From assembly GCA_963930655.1 (NCBI GenBank), contig OZ005616.1, positions 13,756,722-13,820,721 on the forward strand: 64,000 bases of DNA, written 5' to 3'. Below the pieces are notes generated by a model. It worked only from the letters and a program-made list of their open reading frames with translations, did no database searches and was not told the DNA's origin. The position numbers were made by a program, and so were the translations under genes. The number at the start of each line of letters is the position of its first letter. The first letter of the stretch is position 1. Positions 52,006 to 64,000 of this stretch are shown piece by piece. Source of the DNA: Myrica gale. Taxonomy: Eukaryota > Streptophyta > Magnoliopsida > Fagales > Myricaceae.

Positions 52006-53255
52006 TGAACAAATTATTGGGTTAAATTTTTAACTTATCATTTGGTCTATGACACTTTCATTAATCAATTTACTTCATTTCTTAACCATTAAGGGTATCC
52101 ATCTCTGAAACAAATTAATTTGGATGACTTTTAACTCATCTTGTGGTCTATAAGTCTTTCATTAATCAATTTGCTTAATTTCTTCATCATTGAAGTATCT
52201 AATAATTAAACAAGTTATTTGGGACGATTTTTATTTAACATTTGGTCTGTAACTATTCTATTAAACTACTTGCTTCAGTTCTTCATCATTACGATATCTA
52301 ATTATTAAAAACAAAAATTTTGACGATTTTTAAATTAACCTTCGGTCTATACCTCTTCCATTAATCAATTTGCTTAATTTCTTCATCATGAAGGTAACTA
52401 ATTCTTAAACAAATTTATTTGGAAGCTTTTTAACTTATCTTTTGGCCTATAACTCACTCATTAATCAATTTCTTTATTTTCTAGTTCATGTGCTTATCTA
52501 ATTATTAAAAAAATTATTTCGGACGATTTTTAATTTATGTTTTGGTCTACAACACTTATATGAAGCTATTTGCTTTGTTTCTTCATCATTAATGTGTTTG
52601 ATTACTAATGTATTTAATTTAAACGATTTTTAATTTGAATTTTGCTCTAAAGCTCTTCGATTAATATATTTGCTTCATTTCTTCAATATTAAGGAATCTA
52701 ATTATTGAACAAATTAATTTGAATGACTTTTTACTCCTCTCTTGGTCTACAACTCTTACATTAATCAATTTTCTTAATTTCTACACAATTGATGAATATA
52801 ATGCTTGAACAAATTAATTCAGACGATTTTTAATTTGACACTTGGTCTATAACTATTCTATTAAAGTATTTGCTTCAGTTTCTCCACATTAAGGTGTCTA
52901 ATTATTATAAAAAATTAATTTGGACGATTTTTAAATTAACCCTCGGTCTATAACTCTTCCATCAATCAATTCGGTTAATTTCTTCGTCATTAAGGAATAT
53001 AATTACTGAACAAATTGTTTTGTACGATTTTTAAGTCAACTTTTGGTGTATGAGTCTTTCATTAATCAATTTGCTTAATTTCTTCCTCATTGAAGTATCT
53101 AGTCACTAGTAAAATTAATTGGGACGATTTTTAATTTAACATTTGGTCTGTTACTCTTTTGATTAAACTAGTTGGTTCAGTTCTTCATCATTAAGGTATC
53201 TAATTATTAAACGTAAACATTTGGAAGACTTGTAATCGTTAATGTATCTAAATGT
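52006..53255 (+). repeat. HOR unit 43, 1250 bp
   Basis: C at 52737 (actcctctc, offset 732), shared only with unit 49. Private A at 53039 (gtcaact). M13 has ggaagac. Confidence 0.95.
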
Positions 53256-54505
53256 TGAACAAATTATTGGGTTAAATTTTTAACTTATCATTTGGTCTAT
53301 GACACTTTCATTAATCAATTTACTTCATTTCTTAACCATTAAGGGTATCCATCTCTGAAACAAATTAATTTGGATGACTTTTAACTCATCTTGTGGTCTA
53401 TAAGTCTTTCATTAATCAATTTGCTTAATTTCTTCATCATTGAAGTATCTAATAATTAAACAAGTTATTTGGGACGATTTTTATTTAACATTTGGTCTGT
53501 AACTATTCTATTAAACTACTTGCTTCAGTTCTTCATCATTACGATATCTAATTATTAAAAACAAAAATTTTGACGATTTTTAAATTAACCTTCGGTCTAT
53601 ACCTCTTCCATTAATCAATTTGCTTAATTTCTTCATCATGAAGGTAACTAATTCTTAAACAAATTTATTTGGAAGCTTTTTAACTTATCTTTTGGCCTAT
53701 AACTCACTCATTAATCAATTTCTTTATTTTCTAGTTCATGTGCTTATCTAATTATTAAAAAAATTATTTCGGACGATTTTTAATTTATGTTTTGGTCTAC
53801 AACACTTATATGAAGCTATTTGCTTTGTTTCTTCATCATTAATGTGTTTGATTACTAATGTATTTAATTTAAACGATTTTTAATTTGAATTTTGCTCTAA
53901 AGCTCTTCGATTAATATATTTGCTTCATTTCTTCAATATTAAGGAATCTAATTATTGAACAAATTAATTTGAATGACTTTTTACTCATCTCTTGGTCTAC
54001 AACTCTTACATTAATCAATTTTCTTAATTTCTACACAATTGATGAATATAATGCTTGAACAAATTAATTCAGACGATTTTTAATTTGACACTTGGTCTAT
54101 AACTATTCTATTAAAGTATTTGCTTCAGTTTCTCCACATTAAGGTGTCTAATTATTATAAAAAATTAATTTGGACGATTTTTAAATTAACCCTCGGTCTA
54201 TAACTCTTCCATCAATCAATTCGGTTAATTTCTTCGTCATTAAGGAATATAATTACTGAACAAATTGTTTTGTACGATTTTTAAGTCATCTTTTGGTGTA
54301 TGAGTCTTTCATTAATCAATTTGCTTAATTTCTTCCTCATTGAAGTATCTAGTCACTAGTAAAATTAATTGGGACGATTTTTAATTTAACATTTGGTCTG
54401 TTACTCTTTTGATTAAACTAGTTGGTTCAGTTCTTCATCATTAAGGTATCTAATTATTAAACGTAAACATTTGGAAGACTTGTAATCGTTAATGTATCTA
54501 AATGT
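53256..54505 (+). repeat. HOR unit 44, 1250 bp
   Basis: Standard domain 6 unit with ggaagac in M13; no private base noticed. Confidence 0.95.
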
Positions 54506-55755
54506 TGAACAAATTATTGGGTTAAATTTTTAACTTATCATTTGGTCTATGACACTTTCATTAATCAATTTACTTCATTTCTTAACCATTAAGGGTATCC
54601 ATCTCTGAAACAAATTAATTTGGATGACTTTTAACTCATCTTGTGGTCTATAAGTCTTTCATTAATCAATTTGCTTAATTTCTTCATCATTGAAGTATCT
54701 AATAATTAAACAAGTTATTTGGGACGATTTTTATTTAACATTTGGTCTGTAACTATTCTATTAAACTACTTGCTTCAGTTCTTCATCATTACGATATCTA
54801 ATTATTAAAAACAAAAATTTTGACGATTTTTAAATTAACCTTCGGTCTATACCTCTTCCATTAATCAATTTGCTTAATTTCTTCATCATGAAGGTAACTA
54901 ATTCTTAAACAAATTTATTTGGAAGCTTTTTAACTTATCTTTTGGCCTATAACTCACTCATTAATCAATTTCTTTATTTTCTAGTTCATGTGCTTATCTA
55001 ATTATTAAAAAAATTATTTCGGACGATTTTTAATTTATGTTTTGGTCTACAACACTTATATGAAGCTATTTGCTTTGTTTCTTCATCATTAATGTGTTTG
55101 ATTACTAATGTATTTAATTTAAACGATTTTTAATTTGAATTTTGCTCTAAAGCTCTTCGATTAATATATTTGCTTCATTTCTTCAATATTAAGGAATCTA
55201 ATTATTGAACAAATTAATTTGAATGACTTTTTACTCATCTCTTGGTCTACAACTCTTACATTAATCAATTTTCTTAATTTCTACACAATTGATGAATATA
55301 ATGCTTGAACAAATTAATTCAGACGATTTTTAATTTGACACTTGGTCTATAACTATTCTATTAAAGTATTTGCTTCAGTTTCTCCACATTAAGGTGTCTA
55401 ATTATTATAAAAAATTAATTTGGACGATTTTTAAATTAACCCTCGGTCTATAACTCTTCCATCAATCAATTCGGTTAATTTCTTCGTCATTAAGGAATAT
55501 AATTACTGAACAAATTGTTTTGTACGATTTTTAAGTCATCTTTTGGTGTATGAGTCTTTCATTAATCAATTTGCTTAATTTCTTCCTCATTGAAGTATCT
55601 AGTCACTAGTAAAATTAATTGGGACGATTTTTAATTTAACATTTGGTCTGTTACTCTTTTGATTAAACTAGTTGGTTCAGTTCTTCATCATTAAGGTATC
55701 TAATTATTAAACGTAAACATTTGGAAGACTTGTAATCGTTAATGTATCTAAATGT
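54506..55755 (+). repeat. HOR unit 45, 1250 bp
   Basis: Standard domain 6 unit with ggaagac; no private base noticed. Confidence 0.95.
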
Positions 55756-57005
55756 TGAACAAATTATTGGGTTAAATTTTTAACTTATCATTTGGTCTAT
55801 GACACTTTCATTAATCAATTTACTTCATTTCTTAACCATTAAGGGTATCCATCTCTGAAACAAATTAATTTGGATGACTTTTAACTCATCTTGTGGTCTA
55901 TAAGTCTTTCATTAATCAATTTGCTTAATTTCTTCATCATTGAAGTATCTAATAATTAAACAAGTTATTTGGGACGATTTTTATTTAACATTTGGTCTGT
56001 AACTATTCTATTAAACTACTTGCTTCAGTTCTTCATCATTACGATATCTAATTATTAAAAACAAAAATTTTGACGATTTTTAAATTAACCTTCGGTCTAT
56101 ACCTCTTCCATTAATCAATTTGCTTAATTTCTTCATCATGAAGGTAACTAATTCTTAAACAAATTTATTTGGAAGCTTTTTAACTTATCTTTTGGCCTAT
56201 AACTCACTCATTAATCAATTTCTTTATTTTCTAGTTCATGTGCTTATCTAATTATTAAAAAAATTATTTCGGACGATTTTTAATTTATGTTTTGGTCTAC
56301 AACACTTATATGAAGCTATTTGCTTTGTTTCTTCATCATTAATGTGTTTGATTACTAATGTATTTAATTTAAACGATTTTTAATTTGAATTTTGCTCTAA
56401 AGCTCTTCGATTAATATATTTGCTTCATTTCTTCAATATTAAGGAATCTAATTATTGAACAAATTAATTTGAATGACTTTTTACTCATCTCTTGGTCTAC
56501 AACTCTTACATTAATCAATTTTCTTAATTTCTACACAATTGATGAATATAATGCTTGAACAAATTAATTCAGACGATTTTTAATTTGACACTTGGTCTAT
56601 AACTATTCTATTAAAGTATTTGCTTCAGTTTCTCCACATTAAGGTGTCTAATTATTATAAAAAATTAATTTGGACGATTTTTAAATTAACCCTCGGTCTA
56701 TAACTCTTCCATCAATCAATTCGGTTAATTTCTTCGTCATTAAGGAATATAATTACTGAACAAATTGTTTTGTACGATTTTTAAGTCATCTTTTGGTGTA
56801 TGAGTCTTTCATTAATCAATTTGCTTAATTTCTTCCTCATTGAAGTATCTAGTCACTAGTAAAATTAATTGGGACGATTTTTAATTTAACATTTGGTCTG
56901 TTACTCTTTTGATTAAACTAGTTGGTTCAGTTCTTCATCATTAAGGTATCTAATTATTAAACGTAAACATTTGGAAGACTTGTAATCGTTAATGTATCTA
57001 AATGT
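55756..57005 (+). repeat. HOR unit 46, 1250 bp
   Basis: Standard domain 6 unit with ggaagac; no private base noticed. Confidence 0.95.
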
Positions 57006-58255
57006 TGAACAAATTATTGGGTTAAATTTTTAACTTATCATTTGGTCTATGACACTTTCATTAATCAATTTACTTCATTTCTTAACCATTAAGGGTATCC
57101 ATCTCTGAAACAAATTAATTTGGATGACTTTTAACTCATCTTGTGGTCTATAAGTCTTTCATTAATCAATTTGCTTAATTTCTTCATCATTGAAGTATCT
57201 AATAATTAAACAAGTTATTTGGGACGATTTTTATTTAACATTTGGTCTGTAACTATTCTATTAAACTACTTGCTTCAGTTCTTCATCATTACGATATCTA
57301 ATTATTAAAAACAAAAATTTTGACGATTTTTAAATTAACCTTCGGTCTATACCTCTTCCATTAATCAATTTGCTTAATTTCTTCATCATGAAGGTAACTA
57401 ATTCTTAAACAAATTTATTTGGAAGCTTTTTAACTTATCTTTTGGCCTATAACTCACTCATTAATCAATTTCTTTATTTTCTAGTTCATGTGCTTATCTA
57501 ATTATTAAAAAAATTATTTCGGACGATTTTTAATTTATGTTTTGGTCTACAACACTTATATGAAGCTATTTGCTTTGTTTCTTCATCATTAATGTGTTTG
57601 ATTACTAATGTATTTAATTTAAACGATTTTTAATTTGAATTTTGCTCTAAAGCTCTTCGATTAATATATTTGCTTCATTTCTTCAATATTAAGGAATCTA
57701 ATTATTGAACAAATTAATTTGAATGACTTTTTACTCATCTCTTGGTCTACAACTCTTACATTAATCAATTTTCTTAATTTCTACACAATTGATGAATATA
57801 ATGCTTGAACAAATTAATTCAGACGATTTTTAATTTGACACTTGGTCTATAACTATTCTATTAAAGTATTTGCTTCAGTTTCTCCACATTAAGGTGTCTA
57901 ATTATTATAAAAAATTAATTTGGACGATTTTTAAATTAACCCTCGGTCTATAACTCTTCCATCAATCAATTCGGTTAATTTCTTCGTCATTAAGGAATAT
58001 AATTACTGAACAAATTGTTTTGTACGATTTTTAAGTCATCTTTTGGTGTATGAGTCTTTCATTAATCAATTTGCTTAATTTCTTCCTCATTGAAGTATCT
58101 AGTCACTAGTAAAATTAATTGGGACGATTTTTAATTTAACATTTGGTCTGTTACTCTTTTGATTAAACTAGTTGGTTCAGTTCTTCATCATTAAGGTATC
58201 TAATTATTAAACGTAAACATTTGGAAGACTTGTAATCGTTAATGTATCTAAATGT
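57006..58255 (+). repeat. HOR unit 47, 1250 bp
   Basis: Standard domain 6 unit with ggaagac; no private base noticed. Confidence 0.95.
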
Positions 58256-59505
58256 TGAACAAATTATTGGGTTAAATTTTTAACTTATCATTTGGTCTAT
58301 GACACTTTCATTAATCAATTTACTTCATTTCTTAACCATTAAGGGTATCCATCTCTGAAACAAATTAATTTGGATGACTTTTAACTCATCTTGTGGTCTA
58401 TAAGTCTTTCATTAATCAATTTGCTTAATTTCTTCATCATTGAAGTATCTAATAATTAAACAAGTTATTTGGGACGATTTTTATTTAACATTTGGTCTGT
58501 AACTATTCTATTAAACTACTTGCTTCAGTTCTTCATCATTACGATATCTAATTATTAAAAACAAAAATTTTGACGATTTTTAAATTAACCTTCGGTCTAT
58601 ACCTCTTCCATTAATCAATTTGCTTAATTTCTTCATCATGAAGGTAACTAATTCTTAAACAAATTTATTTGGAAGCTTTTTAACTTATCTTTTGGCCTAT
58701 AACTCACTCATTAATCAATTTCTTTATTTTCTAGTTCATGTGCTTATCTAATTATTAAAAAAATTATTTCGGACGATTTTTAATTTATGTTTTGGTCTAC
58801 AACACTTATATGAAGCTATTTGCTTTGTTTCTTCATCATTAATGTGTTTGATTACTAATGTATTTAATTTAAACGATTTTTAATTTGAATTTTGCTCTAA
58901 AGCTCTTCGATTAATATATTTGCTTCATTTCTTCAATATTAAGGAATCTAATTATTGAACAAATTAATTTGAATGACTTTTTACTCATCTCTTGGTCTAC
59001 AACTCTTACATTAATCAATTTTCTTAATTTCTACACAATTGATGAATATAATGCTTGAACAAATTAATTCAGACGATTTTTAATTTGACACTTGGTCTAT
59101 AACTATTCTATTAAAGTATTTGCTTCAGTTTCTCCACATTAAGGTGTCTAATTATTATAAAAAATTAATTTGGACGATTTTTAAATTAACCCTCGGTCTA
59201 TAACTCTTCCATCAATCAATTCGGTTAATTTCTTCGTCATTAAGGAATATAATTACTGAACAAATTGTTTTGTACGATTTTTAAGTCATCTTTTGGTGTA
59301 TGAGTCTTTCATTAATCAATTTGCTTAATTTCTTCCTCATTGAAGTATCTAGTCACTAGTAAAATTAATTGGGACGATTTTTAATTTAACATTTGGTCTG
59401 TTACTCTTTTGATTAAACTAGTTGGTTCAGTTCTTCATCATTAAGGTATCTAATTATTAAACGTAAACATTTGGAAAACTTGTAATCGTTAATGTATCTA
59501 AATGT
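58256..59505 (+). repeat. HOR unit 48, 1250 bp
   Basis: M13 has ggaaaac, matching unit 42 exactly 7500 bp to the left; neighbours on both sides have ggaagac. Confidence 0.95.
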
Positions 59506-60755
59506 TGAACAAATTATTGGGTTAAATTTTTAACTTATCATTTGGTCTATGACACTTTCATTAATCAATTTACTTCATTTCTTAACCATTAAGGGTATCC
59601 ATCTCTGAAACAAATTAATTTGGATGACTTTTAACTCATCTTGTGGTCTATAAGTCTTTCATTAATCAATTTGCTTAATTTCTTCATCATTGAAGTATCT
59701 AATAATTAAACAAGTTATTTGGGACGATTTTTATTTAACATTTGGTCTGTAACTATTCTATTAAACTACTTGCTTCAGTTCTTCATCATTACGATATCTA
59801 ATTATTAAAAACAAAAATTTTGACGATTTTTAAATTAACCTTCGGTCTATACCTCTTCCATTAATCAATTTGCTTAATTTCTTCATCATGAAGGTAACTA
59901 ATTCTTAAACAAATTTATTTGGAAGCTTTTTAACTTATCTTTTGGCCTATAACTCACTCATTAATCAATTTCTTTATTTTCTAGTTCATGTGCTTATCTA
60001 ATTATTAAAAAAATTATTTCGGACGATTTTTAATTTATGTTTTGGTCTACAACACTTATATGAAGCTATTTGCTTTGTTTCTTCATCATTAATGTGTTTG
60101 ATTACTAATGTATTTAATTTAAACGATTTTTAATTTGAATTTTGCTCTAAAGCTCTTCGATTAATATATTTGCTTCATTTCTTCAATATTAAGGAATCTA
60201 ATTATTGAACAAATTAATTTGAATGACTTTTTACTCCTCTCTTGGTCTACAACTCTTACATTAATCAATTTTCTTAATTTCTACACAATTGATGAATATA
60301 ATGCTTGAACAAATTAATTCAGACGATTTTTAATTTGACACTTGGTCTATAACTATTCTATTAAAGTATTTGCTTCAGTTTCTCCACATTAAGGTGTCTA
60401 ATTATTATAAAAAATTAATTTGGACGATTTTTAAATTAACCCTCGGTCTATAACTCTTCCATCAATCAATTCGGTTAATTTCTTCGTCATTAAGGAATAT
60501 AATTACTGAACAAATTGTTTTGTACGATTTTTAAGTCATCTTTTGGTGTATGAGTCTTTCATTAATCAATTTGCTTAATTTCTTCCTCATTGAAGTATCT
60601 AGTCACTAGTAAAATTAATTGGGACGATTTTTAATTTAACATTTGGTCTGTTACTCTTTTGATTAAACTAGTTGGTTCAGTTCTTCATCATTAAGGTATC
60701 TAATTATTAAACGTAAACATTTGGAAGACTTGTAATCGTTAATGTATCTAAATGT
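59506..60755 (+). repeat. HOR unit 49, 1250 bp
   Basis: C at 60237 (actcctctc), matching unit 43 exactly 7500 bp to the left; lacks the private A of unit 43. Confidence 0.95.
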
Positions 60756-62005
60756 TGAACAAATTATTGGGTTAAATTTTTAACTTATCATTTGGTCTAT
60801 GACACTTTCATTAATCAATTTACTTCATTTCTTAACCATTAAGGGTATCCATCTCTGAAACAAATTAATTTGGATGACTTTTAACTCATCTTGTGGTCTA
60901 TAAGTCTTTCATTAATCAATTTGCTTAATTTCTTCATCATTGAAGTATCTAATAATTAAACAAGTTATTTGGGACGATTTTTATTTAACATTTGGTCTGT
61001 AACTATTCTATTAAACTACTTGCTTCAGTTCTTCATCATTACGATATCTAATTATTAAAAACAAAAATTTTGACGATTTTTAAATTAACCTTCGGTCTAT
61101 ACCTCTTCCATTAATCAATTTGCTTAATTTCTTCATCATGAAGGTAACTAATTCTTAAACAAATTTATTTGGAAGCTTTTTAACTTATCTTTTGGCCTAT
61201 AACTCACTCATTAATCAATTTCTTTATTTTCTAGTTCATGTGCTTATCTAATTATTAAAAAAATTATTTCGGACGATTTTTAATTTATGTTTTGGTCTAC
61301 AACACTTATATGAAGCTATTTGCTTTGTTTCTTCATCATTAATGTGTTTGATTACTAATGTATTTAATTTAAACGATTTTTAATTTGAATTTTGCTCTAA
61401 AGCTCTTCGATTAATATATTTGCTTCATTTCTTCAATATTAAGGAATCTAATTATTGAACAAATTAATTTGAATGACTTTTTACTCATCTCTTGGTCTAC
61501 AACTCTTACATTAATCAATTTTCTTAATTTCTACACAATTGATGAATATAATGCTTGAACAAATTAATTCAGACGATTTTTAATTTGACACTTGGTCTAT
61601 AACTATTCTATTAAAGTATTTGCTTCAGTTTCTCCACATTAAGGTGTCTAATTATTATAAAAAATTAATTTGGACGATTTTTAAATTAACCCTCGGTCTA
61701 TAACTCTTCCATCAATCAATTCGGTTAATTTCTTCGTCATTAAGGAATATAATTACTGAACAAATTGTTTTGTACGATTTTTAAGTCATCTTTTGGTGTA
61801 TGAGTCTTTCATTAATCAATTTGCTTAATTTCTTCCTCATTGAAGTATCTAGTCACTAGTAAAATTAATTGGGACGATTTTTAATTTAACATTTGGTCTG
61901 TTACTCTTTTGATTAAACTAGTTGGTTCAGTTCTTCATCATTAAGGTATCTAATTATTAAACGTAAACATTTGGAAGACTTGTAATCGTTAATGTATCTA
62001 AATGT
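60756..62005 (+). repeat. HOR unit 50, 1250 bp
   Basis: Standard domain 6 unit with ggaagac; no private base noticed. Confidence 0.95.
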
Positions 62006-63255
62006 TGAACAAATTATTGGGTTAAATTTTTAACTTATCATTTGGTCTATGACACTTTCATTAATCAATTTACTTCATTTCTTAACCATTAAGGGTATCC
62101 ATCTCTGAAACAAATTAATTTGGATGACTTTTAACTCATCTTGTGGTCTATAAGTCTTTCATTAATCAATTTGCTTAATTTCTTCATCATTGAAGTATCT
62201 AATAATTAAACAAGTTATTTGGGACGATTTTTATTTAACATTTGGTCTGTAACTATTCTATTAAACTACTTGCTTCAGTTCTTCATCATTACGATATCTA
62301 ATTATTAAAAACAAAAATTTTGACGATTTTTAAATTAACCTTCGGTCTATACCTCTTCCATTAATCAATTTGCTTAATTTCTTCATCATGAAGGTAACTA
62401 ATTCTTAAACAAATTTATTTGGAAGCTTTTTAACTTATCTTTTGGCCTATAACTCACTCATTAATCAATTTCTTTATTTTCTAGTTCATGTGCTTATCTA
62501 ATTATTAAAAAAATTATTTCGGACGATTTTTAATTTATGTTTTGGTCTACAACACTTATATGAAGCTATTTGCTTTGTTTCTTCATCATTAATGTGTTTG
62601 ATTACTAATGTATTTAATTTAAACGATTTTTAATTTGAATTTTGCTCTAAAGCTCTTCGATTAATATATTTGCTTCATTTCTTCAATATTAAGGAATCTA
62701 ATTATTGAACAAATTAATTTGAATGACTTTTTACTCATCTCTTGGTCTACAACTCTTACATTAATCAATTTTCTTAATTTCTACACAATTGATGAATATA
62801 ATGCTTGAACAAATTAATTCAGACGATTTTTAATTTGACACTTGGTCTATAACTATTCTATTAAAGTATTTGCTTCAGTTTCTCCACATTAAGGTGTCTA
62901 ATTATTATAAAAAATTAATTTGGACGATTTTTAAATTAACCCTCGGTCTATAACTCTTCCATCAATCAATTCGGTTAATTTCTTCGTCATTAAGGAATAT
63001 AATTACTGAACAAATTGTTTTGTACGATTTTTAAGTCATCTTTTGGTGTATGAGTCTTTCATTAATCAATTTGCTTAATTTCTTCCTCATTGAAGTATCT
63101 AGTCACTAGTAAAATTAATTGGGACGATTTTTAATTTAACATTTGGTCTGTTACTCTTTTGATTAAACTAGTTGGTTCAGTTCTTCATCATTAAGGTATC
63201 TAATTATTAAACGTAAACATTTGGAAGACTTGTAATCGTTAATGTATCTAAATGT
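62006..63255 (+). repeat. HOR unit 51, 1250 bp
   Basis: Standard domain 6 unit with ggaagac; no private base noticed. Confidence 0.95.
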
Positions 63256-64000
63256 TGAACAAATTATTGGGTTAAATTTTTAACTTATCATTTGGTCTAT
63301 GACACTTTCATTAATCAATTTACTTCATTTCTTAACCATTAAGGGTATCCATCTCTGAAACAAATTAATTTGGATGACTTTTAACTCATCTTGTGGTCTA
63401 TAAGTCTTTCATTAATCAATTTGCTTAATTTCTTCATCATTGAAGTATCTAATAATTAAACAAGTTATTTGGGACGATTTTTATTTAACATTTGGTCTGT
63501 AACTATTCTATTAAACTACTTGCTTCAGTTCTTCATCATTACGATATCTAATTATTAAAAACAAAAATTTTGACGATTTTTAAATTAACCTTCGGTCTAT
63601 ACCTCTTCCATTAATCAATTTGCTTAATTTCTTCATCATGAAGGTAACTAATTCTTAAACAAATTTATTTGGAAGCTTTTTAACTTATCTTTTGGCCTAT
63701 AACTCACTCATTAATCAATTTCTTTATTTTCTAGTTCATGTGCTTATCTAATTATTAAAAAAATTATTTCGGACGATTTTTAATTTATGTTTTGGTCTAC
63801 AACACTTATATGAAGCTATTTGCTTTGTTTCTTCATCATTAATGTGTTTGATTACTAATGTATTTAATTTAAACGATTTTTAATTTGAATTTTGCTCTAA
63901 AGCTCTTCGATTAATATATTTGCTTCATTTCTTCAATATTAAGGAATCTAATTATTGAACAAATTAATTTGAATGACTTTTTACTCATCTCTTGGTCTAC
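63256..64000 (+). repeat. HOR unit 52, partial (745 bp)
   Basis: Begins with M1 and is cut by the window edge at position 45 of M8. The array therefore continues past the right end; the left end also starts inside satellite, exactly at an M1 start. Confidence 0.95.

Larger units (their letters stand above)
1..64000. repeat. Higher-order satellite DNA array filling the window
   Basis: The entire window is tandem ~100-bp monomers organised into HOR units of 1181, 1216, 1249 or 1250 bp. The phrase tgaacaaattattgggtt, which opens M1, recurs at 1, 1182, 2363, 3544 and so on to 63256, giving 51 full units and one partial unit, all in the same direction. Units differ by only a few bases from their neighbours, whereas monomers inside a unit are clearly diverged; that contrast defines a HOR. 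The + direction is arbitrary. Stop codons (TAA, and TTA/CTA read on the other strand) are dense in all frames, and 1250, 1249 and 1181 are not multiples of three, so no reading frame persists between units. One AAGCTT (HindIII) site lies in M5 at offset 418 and should yield unit-length fragments. The family is not recognised; heterochromatin location is inference. Confidence 0.98.
48324..64000. repeat. Array domain 6: HOR units 40-52, M9 offset-861 G subfamily
   Basis: Every complete unit from 40 on has attaaagtatttgc in M9, where all earlier units have attaaactatttgc. Units 40 and 41 are 1216 bp (34-bp deletion in M6); units 42-51 are 1250 bp; unit 52 is cut by the window edge. Markers at offset 732 C (units 43, 49) and offset 1222 A (units 42, 48) recur exactly 7500 bp apart. 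This is the most homogeneous stretch: units 44-47, 50 and 51 look identical by eye. Confidence 0.94.

Noticed and set aside
1-64000. Protein-coding genes on either strand
   Set aside because: TAA, TTA and CTA are dense in every frame, no open stretch recurs in phase (unit lengths are not multiples of three), and differences between units show no codon pattern. Short open frames are chance products of the repeat.
1-64000. CRISPR array
   Set aside because: The spacing is regular, but there is no alternation of identical repeats with unique spacers. The whole 1250-bp unit repeats, and no cas-like gene is present.
1-64000. CENP-B box
   Set aside because: The primate/mouse consensus needs TTCG followed by an A and then CGGG. 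I saw TTCG in M7 and M10 contexts but no CGGG at the required distance, so there is no box.
1-64000. Promoter-like TATA and AT-rich origin-like motifs
   Set aside because: Motifs such as tataat and ttgaca-like strings occur in every unit because the monomers are AT-rich. With no gene downstream and identical recurrence they carry no evidence of function.
1-64000. The array as a pure assembly artefact from looping over one unit
   Set aside because: Units differ by specific linked substitutions, three classes of length change and chimeric boundaries, which an artificial loop would not generate. Exact unit counts in near-identical stretches remain uncertain.
1-64000. Bacterial, viral or organellar origin
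   Set aside because: No gene, replication or packaging feature is present, and a gene-free 64-kb HOR is typical of nuclear eukaryotic heterochromatin.

Overview
The whole 64,000-base window is one uninterrupted, head-to-tail satellite DNA array. I find no protein-coding gene, RNA gene, transposon or unique sequence in it. Base composition is AT-rich: three monomers counted by hand (M1, M6, M7 of the reference unit) contain 27, 25 and 20 G+C per 100 bases. Tens of kilobases of AT-rich tandem ~100-bp monomers arranged in a higher-order repeat (HOR) indicate nuclear heterochromatin of a eukaryote, probably (peri)centromeric or another constitutive heterochromatin block of an animal or plant. I do not recognise the satellite family and cannot name the organism.

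Structure is nested. The basic monomer is about 100 bp. Thirteen monomers (M1-M13: twelve of 99-101 bp and one 48-bp remnant) make a HOR unit of 1250 bp. Monomer types inside the unit recur in the order a-b-c, so the unit reads M1(a-like) + (M2a M3b M4c)(M5a M6b M7c)(M8a M9b M10c)(M11a M12b M13c-remnant). This points to an older ~300-bp trimer repeat that was fixed into the 1250-bp HOR. There are 51 complete HOR units and a 52nd cut by the window end (745 bp), all in the same orientation.

Layout: units 1-6 (1-7086) are 1181 bp long because M7 has lost 69 bp net. Unit 7 (7087-8336) is full length and transitional. Units 8-20 (8337-24574) are mostly 1249 bp with a single-base deletion in M10; unit 13 carries an ancestral-looking patch. 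Units 21-29 (24575-35824) are 1250-bp units mixing two haplotypes, with chimeric units at both edges. Units 30-39 (35825-48323) carry diagnostic bases that alternate every second unit, indicating 2.5-kb dimer duplications. Units 40-52 (48324-64000) share a new M9 base; the first two lack 34 bp of M6, and later units show markers repeated exactly 7500 bp apart (six units).

The window reads as a record of array turnover: local expansion of variants, unequal exchange or conversion between units, and block duplications of 2, 3 and 6 units. Divergence between neighbouring units is highest at the left end and lowest at the right. I looked for a hidden functional system and found none. The points of interest are the nested repeat architecture, a deletion junction carrying an inverted-repeat filler, the multi-unit duplication scales, and a conserved box in most monomers. 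In all entries 'offset' means position within a 1250-bp HOR unit, counted from the first base of M1.
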